DNA of 64,000 nt from Modicisalibacter xianhensis (lineage in GTDB: Bacteria; Pseudomonadota; Gammaproteobacteria; Pseudomonadales; Halomonadaceae), in contig NZ_FOPY01000001.1 in assembly GCF_900113605.1 (NCBI RefSeq), positions 131,669-195,668 of the forward strand, given 5' to 3'. This document shows, one piece after another, positions 34,800 through 43,137 of this stretch; within the stretch, counting starts at the first letter, position 1, and each line of letters begins with the position of its first letter. The notes under the pieces were generated by a model. That model had not been told where the DNA came from, did not search any database, and saw only the letters and a list, made by a program, of their open reading frames with translations. The position numbers were made by a program, and so were the translations under genes.

Positions 34800-35270
34800 T
34801 CATGCCTCATCGAGGGAGAGCGGCGGATCCTGGCGTTTCACCTGCTTGGTGACGATGTAGGTAAAATAGCGTTCGATACCCACGTCGGACACCAACCACT
34901 CGTCGATCAAGCGCTGATAGGCGTCGATGGAACTCGCCTCGACCTTGACCAGGTAATCGACCCCGCCGCCCACCGCCACGCATTCGGTGACTTCGGGCGT
35001 GTCGCGCACGAATTGCTCGAACCGCGAGAAGCTCTCGACATTGTGCTGCTTGAGTTCGATCTGCATCCAGACCGGCGTCCGTTGGACGATTGCCCGGGGA
35101 TTGATGCGCGCCGAGTAGCCCTCTATGATGCCGGCCTTTTCCAGGCGCCGCACGCGTTCCCAGCACGGGCTGACCGACAAGTTGATCGCCTCGGCCAAAC
35201 GCGATTTGGTGATCCGGCCATCCTTGGCCAGAATCTCCAGAATCCTGAAATCGTAGCGATCGAGCTTCAT
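34800..35270 (-). CDS. doeX: DoeX, Lrp/AsnC-family regulator of ectoine degradation
   Basis: 156 residues: N-terminal winged helix-turn-helix (DFRILEILAKDGRITKSRL, recognition helix about residues 32-43) and a C-terminal RAM ligand-binding domain (VWMQIELK to YIVTKQVK). Its place directly after doeB (13 bp gap) is that of DoeX in Halomonas elongata, where it binds upstream of doeA. A second, MocR-type regulator is encoded divergently from doeA, so this locus may have two-layer control. Confidence 0.92.
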   Translation of the reverse strand: MKLDRYDFRILEILAKDGRITKSRLAEAINLSVSPCWERVRRLEKAGIIEGYSARINPRAIVQRTPVWMQIELKQHNVESFSRFEQFVRDTPEVTECVAVGGGVDYLVKVEASSIDAYQRLIDEWLVSDVGIERYFTYIVTKQVKRQDPPLSLDEA

Positions 35271-35283
35271 TGATTCGTTATCG

Positions 35284-36297
35284 TTAGTCTAGCGAGTCGA
35301 CGACTTCGGCGATCACCGCAATGGTATCGCCCATGTTGACCAGCGACGGGAAGCGCCGTGCCACCAGCACCCCGCTACGCTGGGCATGGTATTCCACGGG
35401 CATCGCGCCGGTGCGGGTCATGTCGTAGACACGGGCAAGCACCTCGCCCTTCTCGACCATCTCGCCAAGCGTCACGGTCAGTTCAAGCAGCCCGGTATGT
35501 TCGCTCTGCACATAGCAGGAGGCATCGGGCATGTCGACATAGACTTGCGGCTGGCTGGGGCCTGCCAGTTCACCATCGACCAACCCATAGTGGATCAGGA
35601 AATTGCGCACGCCACGCTCGGCAATTTCCATGCGCTCGGGCGTGGTGGTCCCGCCGCCGCCCAATTCGGTAGCCACGAAAATCTTGCCCTGGCTTTCCAC
35701 GGCAGTGTCGAATAGCCGCGCGGCATCTAGTTCGAACATCATCATTGCCGTCGGCGCACCGAACGCCTTGGCGCCTTCCAGCGCCTGGCGCTGCTGATCC
35801 TTGTTGTCGAGCAGGTGTGAGGCGGCGAACGGAATGATGTCCAGTGTTCGCCCACCGGAATGCAGATCGAGCACCACGTCGACCAACGGCACCATATAGC
35901 GCGTGAAATAGTCGGCAATCTGCTCGGTAACGGTGCCGTCGGGATTGCCGGGAAAGCTGCGATTGAGGTTGCCGCCGTCCATCGGCGAGGTGCGCCGCCC
36001 CACTTTGGCGGCCGGCACGTTCATCATCGGCACGATGATCACCCGGCCATGCACGTCCTCGGCCTTGAGGGTATTGGCCAGCTTGAGCAGTGCCGTGATG
36101 CCCTCGTACTCGTCGCCATGATTGCCCCCGGTCAGCAGGGCACTGGGGCCGTCGCCATTCTTGACCACGGTGACCGGGATCATCACCGCGCCCCAGGCAG
36201 ACTCATCGTTGGAGATCGGCAGCTTGAGGAAGCCATGCTGCACGCCGTCGGCATCGAAATCGACGGTAGCGGAAATCGGGCTGGGTCGCTTGCTCAT
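35284..36297 (-). CDS. doeB: N-alpha-acetyl-L-2,4-diaminobutyrate deacetylase DoeB
   Basis: 337 residues; ATG at 36297 with AGGAG seven bases upstream. Belongs to the zinc-dependent succinylglutamate desuccinylase/aspartoacylase (M14-like) family: zinc-binding GGNHGDEYEG (His, Glu) at about residue 62 and VVLDLHSGG (His) at about 150, catalytic Glu in ELGGGGTTT. It removes acetate from N-alpha-acetyl-diaminobutyrate made by DoeA, giving diaminobutyrate for DoeD. Also called EutE in other bacteria. 33 bp downstream of doeA. Confidence 0.94.
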   Translation of the reverse strand: MSKRPSPISATVDFDADGVQHGFLKLPISNDESAWGAVMIPVTVVKNGDGPSALLTGGNHGDEYEGITALLKLANTLKAEDVHGRVIIVPMMNVPAAKVGRRTSPMDGGNLNRSFPGNPDGTVTEQIADYFTRYMVPLVDVVLDLHSGGRTLDIIPFAASHLLDNKDQQRQALEGAKAFGAPTAMMMFELDAARLFDTAVESQGKIFVATELGGGGTTTPERMEIAERGVRNFLIHYGLVDGELAGPSQPQVYVDMPDASCYVQSEHTGLLELTVTLGEMVEKGEVLARVYDMTRTGAMPVEYHAQRSGVLVARRFPSLVNMGDTIAVIAEVVDSLD

Positions 36298-36330
36298 GGT
36301 GCGGCTCCTATCGTTCGGCAAACAGCCGGC

Positions 36331-37530
36331 TCATTTGACGAATAACTGACGCGGAAAGTTGGTCAATGTCTCGACACCGGTCTCGGTGATCAAAATGCTC
36401 TCGGTGATCTCGAGCCCCCAATCGTCCATCCACATGCCTGGCATGAAATGGAATGTCATGCCAGGCTCGAGAATCGTCTCGTCGGAGGGGCGCAGGCTCA
36501 TGGTGCGCTCGCCCCAGTCCGGCGGGTAACTGATGCCGATGGGGTAGCCGCAGCGCGCCCCGCCACGGTCGAAGCCGTACTTGTCCATCGCTGCGCCCAG
36601 CGCCATGGCGATATCCGCACAGCGGTTGCCGGGCTTGGCCACGGCCAGGCCGTTCTCGATCCCTTCGAGCAGTGCCGACTCGCCACGCACGAACTCCTTG
36701 GGCGGGCGCCCCAGGAACACGGTACGCGACAATGGCGCATGGTAGCGCTTGAAGCAGCCGGCGATCTCGAAGAAGGTGCCCTCGCCTTCGCGAAACGGCG
36801 TGTCGTCCCAGGTCAGGTGCGGTGCGGCGGCGTCGGAGCCAGTCGGCAGCAGCGGCACGATGGCGGGGTAGTCGCCGCCCAGGGCAACGCCGGCCTCGTC
36901 GATACATCCCTCGATGCCCACACGGTAGATTTCCGACACCAGCCGGCTCTTGGGCAGGCCGGGTTCGATCATTTCGAGAATGCGCGAATGCATGCCCTCG
37001 ACAATGCGGGCAGCGACCCGCATGTAGGCGATTTCCTGGGGAGACTTGATCGCGCGGCACCAGTTGACCAAGGAGTTGGCATCCTGAAAGCGGGCATGCG
37101 GCAACTCCTTTACCAGGCTCTGGTAGGCCTTGGCGGAGAAGTAATAGTTGTCCATCTCCAGACCCACGACCCCGGTATGCCAGCCACGATCGGGCATGAT
37201 CGACTGGGCCAGATACTCCATGGGGTGCATGTCGGGATTCTGAACGTAATAGTCCGGGTAATAGGTGATGTTGTCCGGATCGATCCAGCAGGTACGCAAG
37301 GCACCGTTGCTGTCCTGTCGGCGCCCATACCACACCGGCTCGCCTTCCAGCCCCAGCAGCACGCATTGATGAACATAGAACGACCAGCCATCGTAGCCGG
37401 TCAGCCACGCCATGTTGGAGGGGTCACTGACGACCAGTACGTCGATGCCGCGACTGGCCATTGCCGTGCGCACCTTCATCAGACGTTGGGCATACTCTTC
37501 ACGCGTGAACGGCAGGGAAACCTGGATCAT
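36331..37530 (-). CDS. doeA: Ectoine hydrolase DoeA
   Basis: 399 residues from the ATG at 37530 (MIQVSLPFTREEY), the length known for DoeA; an open frame continues to 37719 but crosses the promoter. Pita-bread (M24 peptidase-like) fold with creatinase-type N-terminal domain (SDPSNMAWLTGYDGWSF) and C-terminal blocks RGGARCGYPIG, MTFHFMPGMW, and ITESILIT. It opens the ectoine ring to N-acetyl-diaminobutyrate, first step of the pathway. Synonym EutD. First gene of the minus-strand doe operon. Confidence 0.95.
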   Translation of the reverse strand: MIQVSLPFTREEYAQRLMKVRTAMASRGIDVLVVSDPSNMAWLTGYDGWSFYVHQCVLLGLEGEPVWYGRRQDSNGALRTCWIDPDNITYYPDYYVQNPDMHPMEYLAQSIMPDRGWHTGVVGLEMDNYYFSAKAYQSLVKELPHARFQDANSLVNWCRAIKSPQEIAYMRVAARIVEGMHSRILEMIEPGLPKSRLVSEIYRVGIEGCIDEAGVALGGDYPAIVPLLPTGSDAAAPHLTWDDTPFREGEGTFFEIAGCFKRYHAPLSRTVFLGRPPKEFVRGESALLEGIENGLAVAKPGNRCADIAMALGAAMDKYGFDRGGARCGYPIGISYPPDWGERTMSLRPSDETILEPGMTFHFMPGMWMDDWGLEITESILITETGVETLTNFPRQLFVK

Positions 37531-37657
37531 TCGGCCTCGCCCCAGAACGAAATCGCAAAAACCGACCTCCTGCACGCCTGCAGGGGAGTCGACCGCCATG
37601 TTGGGAACCTGATGGTTAATGGACACCAGCTTTGTCATGATGCAAAAACATTGAAAC

Positions 37658-37744
37658 CATGACAATTGGCTGCCAATGTCCTGAGTTGATACTAGCACCA
37701 ACGCAGAGCCAGCCGTCAAAGGCTTTATTGGATCATGACAATTG
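37658..37744. promoter_or_regulatory. Candidate operator: 11-bp direct repeat in the doeA/MocR divergent region
   Basis: CATGACAATTG occurs at 37658-37668 and again at 37734-37744, 76 bp apart (about seven helical turns). The second copy covers the ATG start codon of the regulator gene. MocR-type regulators commonly bind direct repeats in the divergent promoter, so these are candidate EnuR-like sites for control of doeA and autoregulation. The first copy is also part of an imperfect palindrome with CCAATGTC (37673-37680). Confidence 0.5.
37689..37719 (-). promoter_or_regulatory. Candidate sigma-70 promoter of doeA
   Basis: Read on the minus strand, TTGACG (complement of 37714-37719) and TAGTAT (complement of 37689-37694) are separated by 19 bp, slightly long for sigma-70, which would suit an activator-dependent promoter. 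It would give a leader of about 150 nt before the doeA ATG at 37530 and lies between the two CATGACAATTG repeats. Confidence 0.4.
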
Positions 37745-39141
37745 ACCTAACGCCCTACCTTCCTGCACAGGGTCCCAAGTATCTCGCTATTGCGCGCGCC
37801 CTGTCCGAGGCAGTCCGTCAAGGCGAACTGACACCGGGGACACGCTTGCCGACGCACCGGCAACTGGCCGAATCACTGGGCGTCAGCGTACAGACGGTAT
37901 CCCGAGCCTATGCCCAGGCAGAAAAGATGGGGCTCGTGCAGGCCAGGGTGGGCAGCGGTACGTGGATCAACACGCTCGACGACGCTCGCGAATCCGAATA
38001 CCTGCGCGGCGGCGAGCCACGTCCGGAGGCACCACTGATCGATCTCTCCATCGCCCATCCCGTCTGCCTGCCCACCCATCACCTGCGCTTTCGCGAGGCC
38101 TTGGCCGATCTCGCCGAGCAAGCCTCACCGGCCGTGATCGATGCCTGCCGGCCCATTGCCGGCCTCCCCTACCAGCGCGAATGCGCCAACGGGTGGCTGC
38201 AGGACACGCTGGGTGTACCCGGCGACGTCGAGAACCGTATCCTGGTCAATGGGGCCGCCCATGGCCTGATGGTAGCCATTGCCACAGTGGTCCAGCACGG
38301 CGACGTGGTGTTGACCGAGGCATTGACCGACCATGGGCTGATTGCCCTGTCGCGTACCCTGGGCTTCCAGCTCCGAGGCGTGACCATCGATGCCGAGGGT
38401 ATCGTGCCGGAAGCACTGGATGCCGCCTGCCGACGCTTCCAGCCGCGCGCCGTGTGCCTGACCCCGACGCACCTGAATCCAACTGGGGCGACCATGAGCC
38501 AGGCGCGTCGCGACGCCGTGGCCGAGGTCATCGCCCGCCATGGTGTATGGTTGATCGAGGATGACGTACAGGCCTTGCTCGAGCCCCCCGGCCTGACACC
38601 CCTGACCGCCCGCCTGCCTCGCCAGAGCTTTCATGTCACCAGTCTGACCAAGATCACGGTTCCCGGCCTGCGCGCCGGTTACCTGAGTGTGCCGCACAGT
38701 CAGTTGCACCACACTCTGCCGCGCCTGCGCGCCACCAGTTGGATGGCAACACCGCTGATCTTCGAGCTTGCCAATATATGGTTGAATGACGGCACCGTCA
38801 TCGCCATGGCCAGCGAGCAGCGCGGCCTGCTCGCCGAGCGCCAGCGGCTCGCGGCACATTGCCTTCAGGGGCATGACTTGAGCGCCCGGGAGACCGGCTT
38901 GCATGTCTGGCTGTCGCTGCCCTCGGCCTGGCGCGCCGAGGAACTTCAGCAACAGGCCGAACGCGAGGGCCTGTCGATCACCACTGCCCAGCCATTCATG
39001 GTCGACCAATCGCCCCCGCCACGCCGGGTCCGCCTCAGCCTGGGCGCTGAGACCGACATGGCCCGGCTCAAGTGTGGCCTGGAGACGCTGGCGCGCTTGC
39101 TCAACGAAGCACCGCCCCCCATGCTGCAGATCGTTTACTGA
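37735..39141 (+). CDS. enuR: MocR/GntR-family PLP-dependent regulator, EnuR-like
   Basis: 468 residues. A GntR winged helix-turn-helix (residues 1-80; GTRLPTHRQLAESLGVSVQ) is joined to a class I aminotransferase-like domain, with the PLP Lys in SLTKITVPGLRAGYL (about residue 305). EnuR proteins repress ectoine catabolic genes and sense a pathway intermediate such as N-acetyl-diaminobutyrate through PLP. Divergent placement from doeA supports that role. The start codon is embedded in an operator-like repeat and has only a weak ribosome site (GGAT). Confidence 0.85.
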   Translation: MTIDLTPYLPAQGPKYLAIARALSEAVRQGELTPGTRLPTHRQLAESLGVSVQTVSRAYAQAEKMGLVQARVGSGTWINTLDDARESEYLRGGEPRPEAPLIDLSIAHPVCLPTHHLRFREALADLAEQASPAVIDACRPIAGLPYQRECANGWLQDTLGVPGDVENRILVNGAAHGLMVAIATVVQHGDVVLTEALTDHGLIALSRTLGFQLRGVTIDAEGIVPEALDAACRRFQPRAVCLTPTHLNPTGATMSQARRDAVAEVIARHGVWLIEDDVQALLEPPGLTPLTARLPRQSFHVTSLTKITVPGLRAGYLSVPHSQLHHTLPRLRATSWMATPLIFELANIWLNDGTVIAMASEQRGLLAERQRLAAHCLQGHDLSARETGLHVWLSLPSAWRAEELQQQAEREGLSITTAQPFMVDQSPPPRRVRLSLGAETDMARLKCGLETLARLLNEAPPPMLQIVY

Positions 39142-39171
39142 TCCGATCCCACGGATACCTCAGGAGGAAAA

Positions 39172-40101
39172 ATGCGCGTACTGGTCCATATCGACGAGGC
39201 CGATACCTGGCGAGAGGCCTTGGCGCAACGCCTGCCCGGCGCAGAGATCGTCACCAGCGACGACGACAGCGACACGCCGGCGGATTACCTGGCGGTCTGG
39301 AAACCGCCCGAAACCCTGCTCAGGAACCAGCCCCGAGTGAAGGGCATCGTCAATCTAGGTGCCGGTGTCGATGCGCTGCTCAACAATCCCGGCCTGCCCC
39401 GCGACGTTCCGATCGTCAAGCTGCGAGACGCGGGCATGGGACCGCTGATGGCCGACTATGTGCGCTATGGCGTGCTGCATTTCCAGCGCGATTTCGACCG
39501 CTATCGGGCTCAGCAGAACGGCAAGCAATGGCGCGAACAGCCATTGACCGACAAGGCCGATTGGCCCGTCGGCATCCTGGGCCTGGGCGCAATCGGTGCG
39601 CATGTCGCCAGCACGCTGGCTGACGATGGCTTTCCCGTCCACGGCTGGAGTCGCTCGCCCAAGACACTGGACGGTGTGACCTGCCATCATGGCAACGAAG
39701 GGCTGACAACCCTGATGGGCAAGGTGAAAACCCTTGTTACCCTGTTGCCGGATACATCCAGCACCCGCCATATCATCAACACCGATACCTTGGCGCAATT
39801 GCCGGCCGGAGCCAGCCTGGTCAACCCCGGCCGCGGTACGCTGATCGACGAAGCGGCCCTGCTCGCCGCGCTGGGCGACGGCGCCGAGGAAGGCCGGCTG
39901 CGTGGCGCCCTGCTCGATGCTTTCCCCGAGGAGCCCCTGCCGGCCGATAACCCCCTGTGGACGCACCCGCGCGTGCTGATCACGCCGCATATGGCCGCAC
40001 CCACGCCCGTGCGCGACGCCGCCGACCAGGTCGCCGCACTGATCCGTGCCATGGAAAACGGCGAGTCTGTCGAGACCATCGACCCACAGGCAGGATACTG
40101 A
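39172..40101 (+). CDS. ghrA: Glyoxylate/hydroxypyruvate reductase A-type 2-hydroxyacid dehydrogenase
   Basis: 309 residues, the size of GhrA. The NAD(P) motif is [13 protein letters not shown] (about residue 138); catalytic Arg/Glu/His blocks are [13 protein letters not shown] and [21 protein letters not shown] lies five bases before the ATG. It reduces glyoxylate and hydroxypyruvate in the cytoplasm. It follows the MocR gene by 30 bp on the same strand, so read-through from that promoter is possible. Confidence 0.9.
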   Translation: MRVLVHIDEADTWREALAQRLPGAEIVTSDDDSDTPADYLAVWKPPETLLRNQPRVKGIVNLGAGVDALLNNPGLPRDVPIVKLRDAGMGPLMADYVRYGVLHFQRDFDRYRAQQNGKQWREQPLTDKADWPVGILGLGAIGAHVASTLADDGFPVHGWSRSPKTLDGVTCHHGNEGLTTLMGKVKTLVTLLPDTSSTRHIINTDTLAQLPAGASLVNPGRGTLIDEAALLAALGDGAEEGRLRGALLDAFPEEPLPADNPLWTHPRVLITPHMAAPTPVRDAADQVAALIRAMENGESVETIDPQAGY

Positions 40102-40108
40102 GCGCGTC

Positions 40109-41113
40109 ATGCCGATACTGCACAGCATCGTCCATCTCATCGACAAGCAGCCCGACGGTCAGCCCGCGACCCTGCACGGCAGGGACAGCGAGCTGGCCAT
40201 CACGCCGGCACTGGAAGACCTGTTGGAATCCCTGAACGACAGCTACAACGGCAAGCCCAAGAGCTGGGGCTTCTTCAATGCCGATTCGGCGACCTACCCC
40301 TTCAGCACGTGGCTGGCCCGCTATCTCGATGGCGAGATGGATTTCGTCGCTTTCAGCCATCAGGCCGCGGAGCACCTGAAAACGCTGATGGAAGGCAATA
40401 ATCTCTCTGTGGGCGGACATGTGTTGTTCGTGCATTACCGTCACGCCGAAAGCGACTATCTGGCCATTGCCCTGCTCCATCACAGCGAAGGGGTCAGCGT
40501 CACCGAGTCGCTGGACGTCGCCCCGGCGCGCCAGTTGGACATGGGCCAGTTGCACCTGGCTGCGCGCATCGACCTGTCGGACTGGCAGGGTGACGAGCCT
40601 TCACGGCAATACATTTCGTTCATCAAGGGCAAGGGCGGCAAGCGCATCGCCGATTATTTCCGGGATTTCATCGGGCACGAAGAGGGTATCGATGCCTCCG
40701 GCGAGACCCGGACCCTGCTCAAGGCATTCAGCGATTATGTCGAGAGCGAGGACTTCGCCGAGGAGCAGGCCCGTGAGAAGACCGAGACTCTGATCGACTA
40801 TGCCAGCAACCAGGCACGCAGCGGCCAGCCGATTACCCTGGATGAGCTTTCGGAGCTGGTCGATGAGTCTCAGCCCAAGGCGTTCCATGACTACATTCGC
40901 AACAAGGATTATGGCCTGTCGCCGGAAATCCCCCCCGACAAGCGCACCCTGCACCAGTTTCGTCGCTTTGCCGGGCGTGCCGGCGGTTTGTCGGTGAGCT
41001 TCGACACACATCTGCTGGGCTCGCAGGTCGAATACGACGAAGCCAGCGACAAGCTGATCATCCACACGGTGCCGGCATCGCTGCGCGACCAGATCAAGCG
41101 CCGCAGGGAATGA
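40109..41113 (+). CDS. yejK: Nucleoid-associated protein YejK (NdpA)
   Basis: 334 residues against 335 in E. coli. The start at 40109 ([14 protein letters not shown]) matches the family N-terminus. Typical blocks are [41 protein letters not shown], and the C-terminal [15 protein letters not shown]. YejK binds DNA and is linked to the nucleoid. It begins eight bases after the ghrA stop. Confidence 0.93.
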   Translation: MPILHSIVHLIDKQPDGQPATLHGRDSELAITPALEDLLESLNDSYNGKPKSWGFFNADSATYPFSTWLARYLDGEMDFVAFSHQAAEHLKTLMEGNNLSVGGHVLFVHYRHAESDYLAIALLHHSEGVSVTESLDVAPARQLDMGQLHLAARIDLSDWQGDEPSRQYISFIKGKGGKRIADYFRDFIGHEEGIDASGETRTLLKAFSDYVESEDFAEEQAREKTETLIDYASNQARSGQPITLDELSELVDESQPKAFHDYIRNKDYGLSPEIPPDKRTLHQFRRFAGRAGGLSVSFDTHLLGSQVEYDEASDKLIIHTVPASLRDQIKRRRE

Positions 41114-41421
41114 CGGGTAGAAAGCCTGGCAGAAGGATATTTCAGCCATTTGCCAGCGACCGATACATCTACGCTGGCACCATCAGGCACTGGAGTGTCG
41201 CTACAGGAAACCCACCCACACCAGAGTGTCTCCTCCTGCATACACAGCAAGTTATTGATTTTAAAGCATTACAAAAGAAACAGCGTTCTAATGTCGCAAA
41301 TCAGGAACATGACGAGGGGCCTGGCACTACCCTCTGTACCTCCAATCCCAGACATGCCAAGTTTTATTTTTTATAACTTACTGAAAAATATATATTTTTA
41401 AAAAATTGGCATTGGATTCGC
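41114..41421. other. Non-coding stretch with A/T-rich UP-like element
   Basis: No convincing gene. It holds a perfect 8-bp inverted repeat TGCCAGCG (41151-41158) / CGCTGGCA (41172-41179) with a 13-nt loop soon after yejK, possibly part of a transcript end. From about 41360 to 41407 the DNA is strongly A/T-rich (A-tracts and TATATAT), unlike the rest of the window, as in UP elements before strong promoters. The 88-codon open frame here has no ribosome site. Confidence 0.5.
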
Positions 41422-41427
41422 TATAAC
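41422..41427 (+). promoter_or_regulatory. -10 element of the small RNA promoter
   Basis: TATAAC(T) lies about seven bases before the start of a structured, terminator-ended RNA and directly downstream of the A/T-rich tract. A -35 match is poor (AAAAAA/TTGGCA region), which the UP-like tract could compensate. Transcription start is estimated near 41434. Confidence 0.55.
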
Positions 41428-41433
41428 TAGATC

Positions 41434-41532
41434 AGACAGGCAACAACGTTCCCTTTCGTTGCCTGGGGCTTCGGCCCAGCAGTACCCTTCAGTTCCCTGC
41501 GTACCTTGGGCCGCTCTGCGGTCCAATTTTTT
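41434..41532 (+). ncRNA. Predicted ~99-nt trans-acting small RNA
   Basis: Between yejK and a convergent DJ-1 gene. The RNA has hairpin 1, CAGGCAAC/GTTGCCTG (41437-41444 and 41458-41465); hairpin 2, GGGC-TTCG-GCCC (41466-41477) with a very stable C(UUCG)G loop; an unpaired pyrimidine-rich stretch (41478-41505) with CCCTTC and TTCCCT; and a 9-bp intrinsic terminator ending in six T. Loop and linker C/U-rich motifs (CCCTTTC, CCCTTC, TTCCCT) could pair with Shine-Dalgarno sequences, as in Hfq-type regulatory RNAs. No GGA repeats as in CsrB/RsmZ. Family not recognised. Confidence 0.75.
41506..41532 (+). terminator. Intrinsic terminator of the small RNA
   Basis: TTGGGCCGC (41506-41514), 3-base loop, GCGGTCCAA (41518-41526), with one G-U pair, then TTTTTT (41527-41532). 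A strong rho-independent terminator. Confidence 0.85.
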
Positions 41533-41633
41533 ATGCGCGCTATTCAGCGCAACGCTGTCCGATCCTCCCAGACTCCCTTATATGGCCCGAGCCTGACGGC
41601 CCGGACCATTCGATACCCTGAGCTAGCCAGGCC

Positions 41634-42194
41634 TTATGTCAGCAAGGCGTGAAACTGTCGGAGCCACTCAGGATGTGCCGGCCAGGCAGGTGCGGTAACC
41701 AGCTTGCCGCAGGTCACCGCTTGGGTCACCTCGAGGTCGACGAAGTTGGCGCCAGCCAGACGCACCTCGGGAGCGCAAGCGGGGTAGGCCGAGACACGCC
41801 GCCCTTCGAGCGACACCGCGGCGGCAAGCAGTTGAGCGCCATGGCAGATTGCCGCGACTGGCTTGTCGGCGGTCATGAAATGGCGAACGATATCCAGCAC
41901 GCGTTCATCGAGGCGGAGATACTCCGGAGCCCGACCACCGGGCACGACCAGCGCATCGTACGCGGCAGGGTCGGTATCGGCGAAGGTGGCATTGAGCGCG
42001 AAGTTGTGTCCCGGTTTCTCGCTGTAGGTCTGATCACCCTCGAAGTCATGAATGGCCGTCTTGACGCTGTCCCCCTCGCGCTTGTCGGGACAGATGGCAT
42101 GCACGTCATGCCCCATGGCCTGCAGGGCCTGGAACGGCACCATGATCTCGTAATCTTCGACGAAATCGCCGGCTATCAGCAGTATCTTGGCCAT
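41634..42194 (-). CDS. DJ-1/PfpI family protein
   Basis: 186 residues from the ATG at 42194 ([11 protein letters not shown]); the longer frame to 42278 is not supported. The nucleophile elbow is [13 protein letters not shown] with Cys near residue 105; the conserved Glu is in [13 protein letters not shown]. Family members include glyoxalase III-type deglycases, chaperones and PfpI peptidases; here the role is likely stress protection against glycation but is not proven. Confidence 0.9.
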   Translation of the reverse strand: MAKILLIAGDFVEDYEIMVPFQALQAMGHDVHAICPDKREGDSVKTAIHDFEGDQTYSEKPGHNFALNATFADTDPAAYDALVVPGGRAPEYLRLDERVLDIVRHFMTADKPVAAICHGAQLLAAAVSLEGRRVSAYPACAPEVRLAGANFVDLEVTQAVTCGKLVTAPAWPAHPEWLRQFHALLT

Positions 42195-42345
42195 GACACG
42201 TATCTCCGTAATAGGAAGGGAAAGGACAAGCGCAACGGCTCGCTCATGCAGCGTAGAGTGTTGTCGACAGGCGCGCACGGAACGTTGTCAACGTACCGGC
42301 GTCCTAGCCAGGGTACCGTGATTCACTTGTCAGGAGTGCCTGGCC

Positions 42346-43059
42346 ATGGCCCCCTTACCCCGCGTTCTTTCCTTGCAGCCAGTGTGCCGTCCCGTTGTCG
42401 CATGGCTGCTGCTGACGTGCCTGGCCTTGCTACCCAGCCTGTCCCATGCCAGCGCAACACCTTTCCAGGCCAATTATGCGCTGAGTATCGACGGCTGGCC
42501 GGATGCCAGCATCCAGCACACGCTTTCTCGTCACGGTTCGACTTGGGAAAGTGAGATGCGAGCGGCCATTGCCATTGCCGAAGGCAACGAGCGCAGCCGC
42601 TTTCGCCTTTACAACGAAAAGGTGGAGTCGTTGCAGTTCGTCAGTGGGTATCGCCTGCTTGGACTTGGCAAACGCTACAGTTTATCGGCAGAAGACCTGC
42701 GCGCCCTGCCCGATCGCCAGACGGCGCTATTCGCCCTGTCCCGTCAGGTACGCACGGCGCGCTGCACACATCCTCAGGTGTCGCCATGCACGATTCGCTA
42801 TCTCGACCACAAGGGCGATGAGGAGATCCTGGACTATCGGATCGTTGCCCACCCCGACGTCACGCTGCCCATCGGCACCCTACCCGGCATACGCATCGAT
42901 GCCTGGGATCCCGGTAAACGGGATCGCCACCTGATCATGACGTTTCATGCCGACATTCCCGGCCTGCTGCTGAGCATGGAGTACCGGCGCGAAGGTGAAA
43001 TCGCCAGCCGTCTCACCCTGACGGACCTATCCCTGCCCACGACCGATCAGTTCCCGTGA
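42346..43059 (+). CDS. DUF3108 domain envelope protein
   Basis: 237 residues with a signal peptide (hydrophobic WLLLTCLALLPSL, cleavage after SHAS). The mature domain starts FQANYALSIDGWPDASIQHTL, followed by an alternating beta pattern (YRLLGLGKRYSL..., ...RHLIMTFHADIPGLLLSMEY), as in DUF3108 proteins, thought to be periplasmic or outer-membrane-linked. Function unknown. The four-residue spacing of two Cys (ARCTHPQVSPCTI) may form a disulfide. Confidence 0.75.
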   Translation: MAPLPRVLSLQPVCRPVVAWLLLTCLALLPSLSHASATPFQANYALSIDGWPDASIQHTLSRHGSTWESEMRAAIAIAEGNERSRFRLYNEKVESLQFVSGYRLLGLGKRYSLSAEDLRALPDRQTALFALSRQVRTARCTHPQVSPCTIRYLDHKGDEEILDYRIVAHPDVTLPIGTLPGIRIDAWDPGKRDRHLIMTFHADIPGLLLSMEYRREGEIASRLTLTDLSLPTTDQFP

Positions 43060-43137
43060 TGGGCTATCAGCAGAACTTTCTGACATCCGTACCCGGCAAG
43101 CGCTAGAGTAACGCTCTTTTGCGCCCAAGGAGTGCGG

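Noticed and set aside
36448-37662. 404-codon open frame antisense to doeA
   Set aside because: doeA is unambiguous with its exact family length; the antisense frame has no recognisable domain.
37531-37719. N-terminal extension of DoeA by 63 residues
   Set aside because: It crosses the divergent promoter and repeats, and the shorter start gives the 399-residue length known for the family.
41110-41376. 88-codon open frame after yejK
   Set aside because: No ribosome site, atypical composition, and it runs into the A/T-rich promoter tract of the predicted small RNA.
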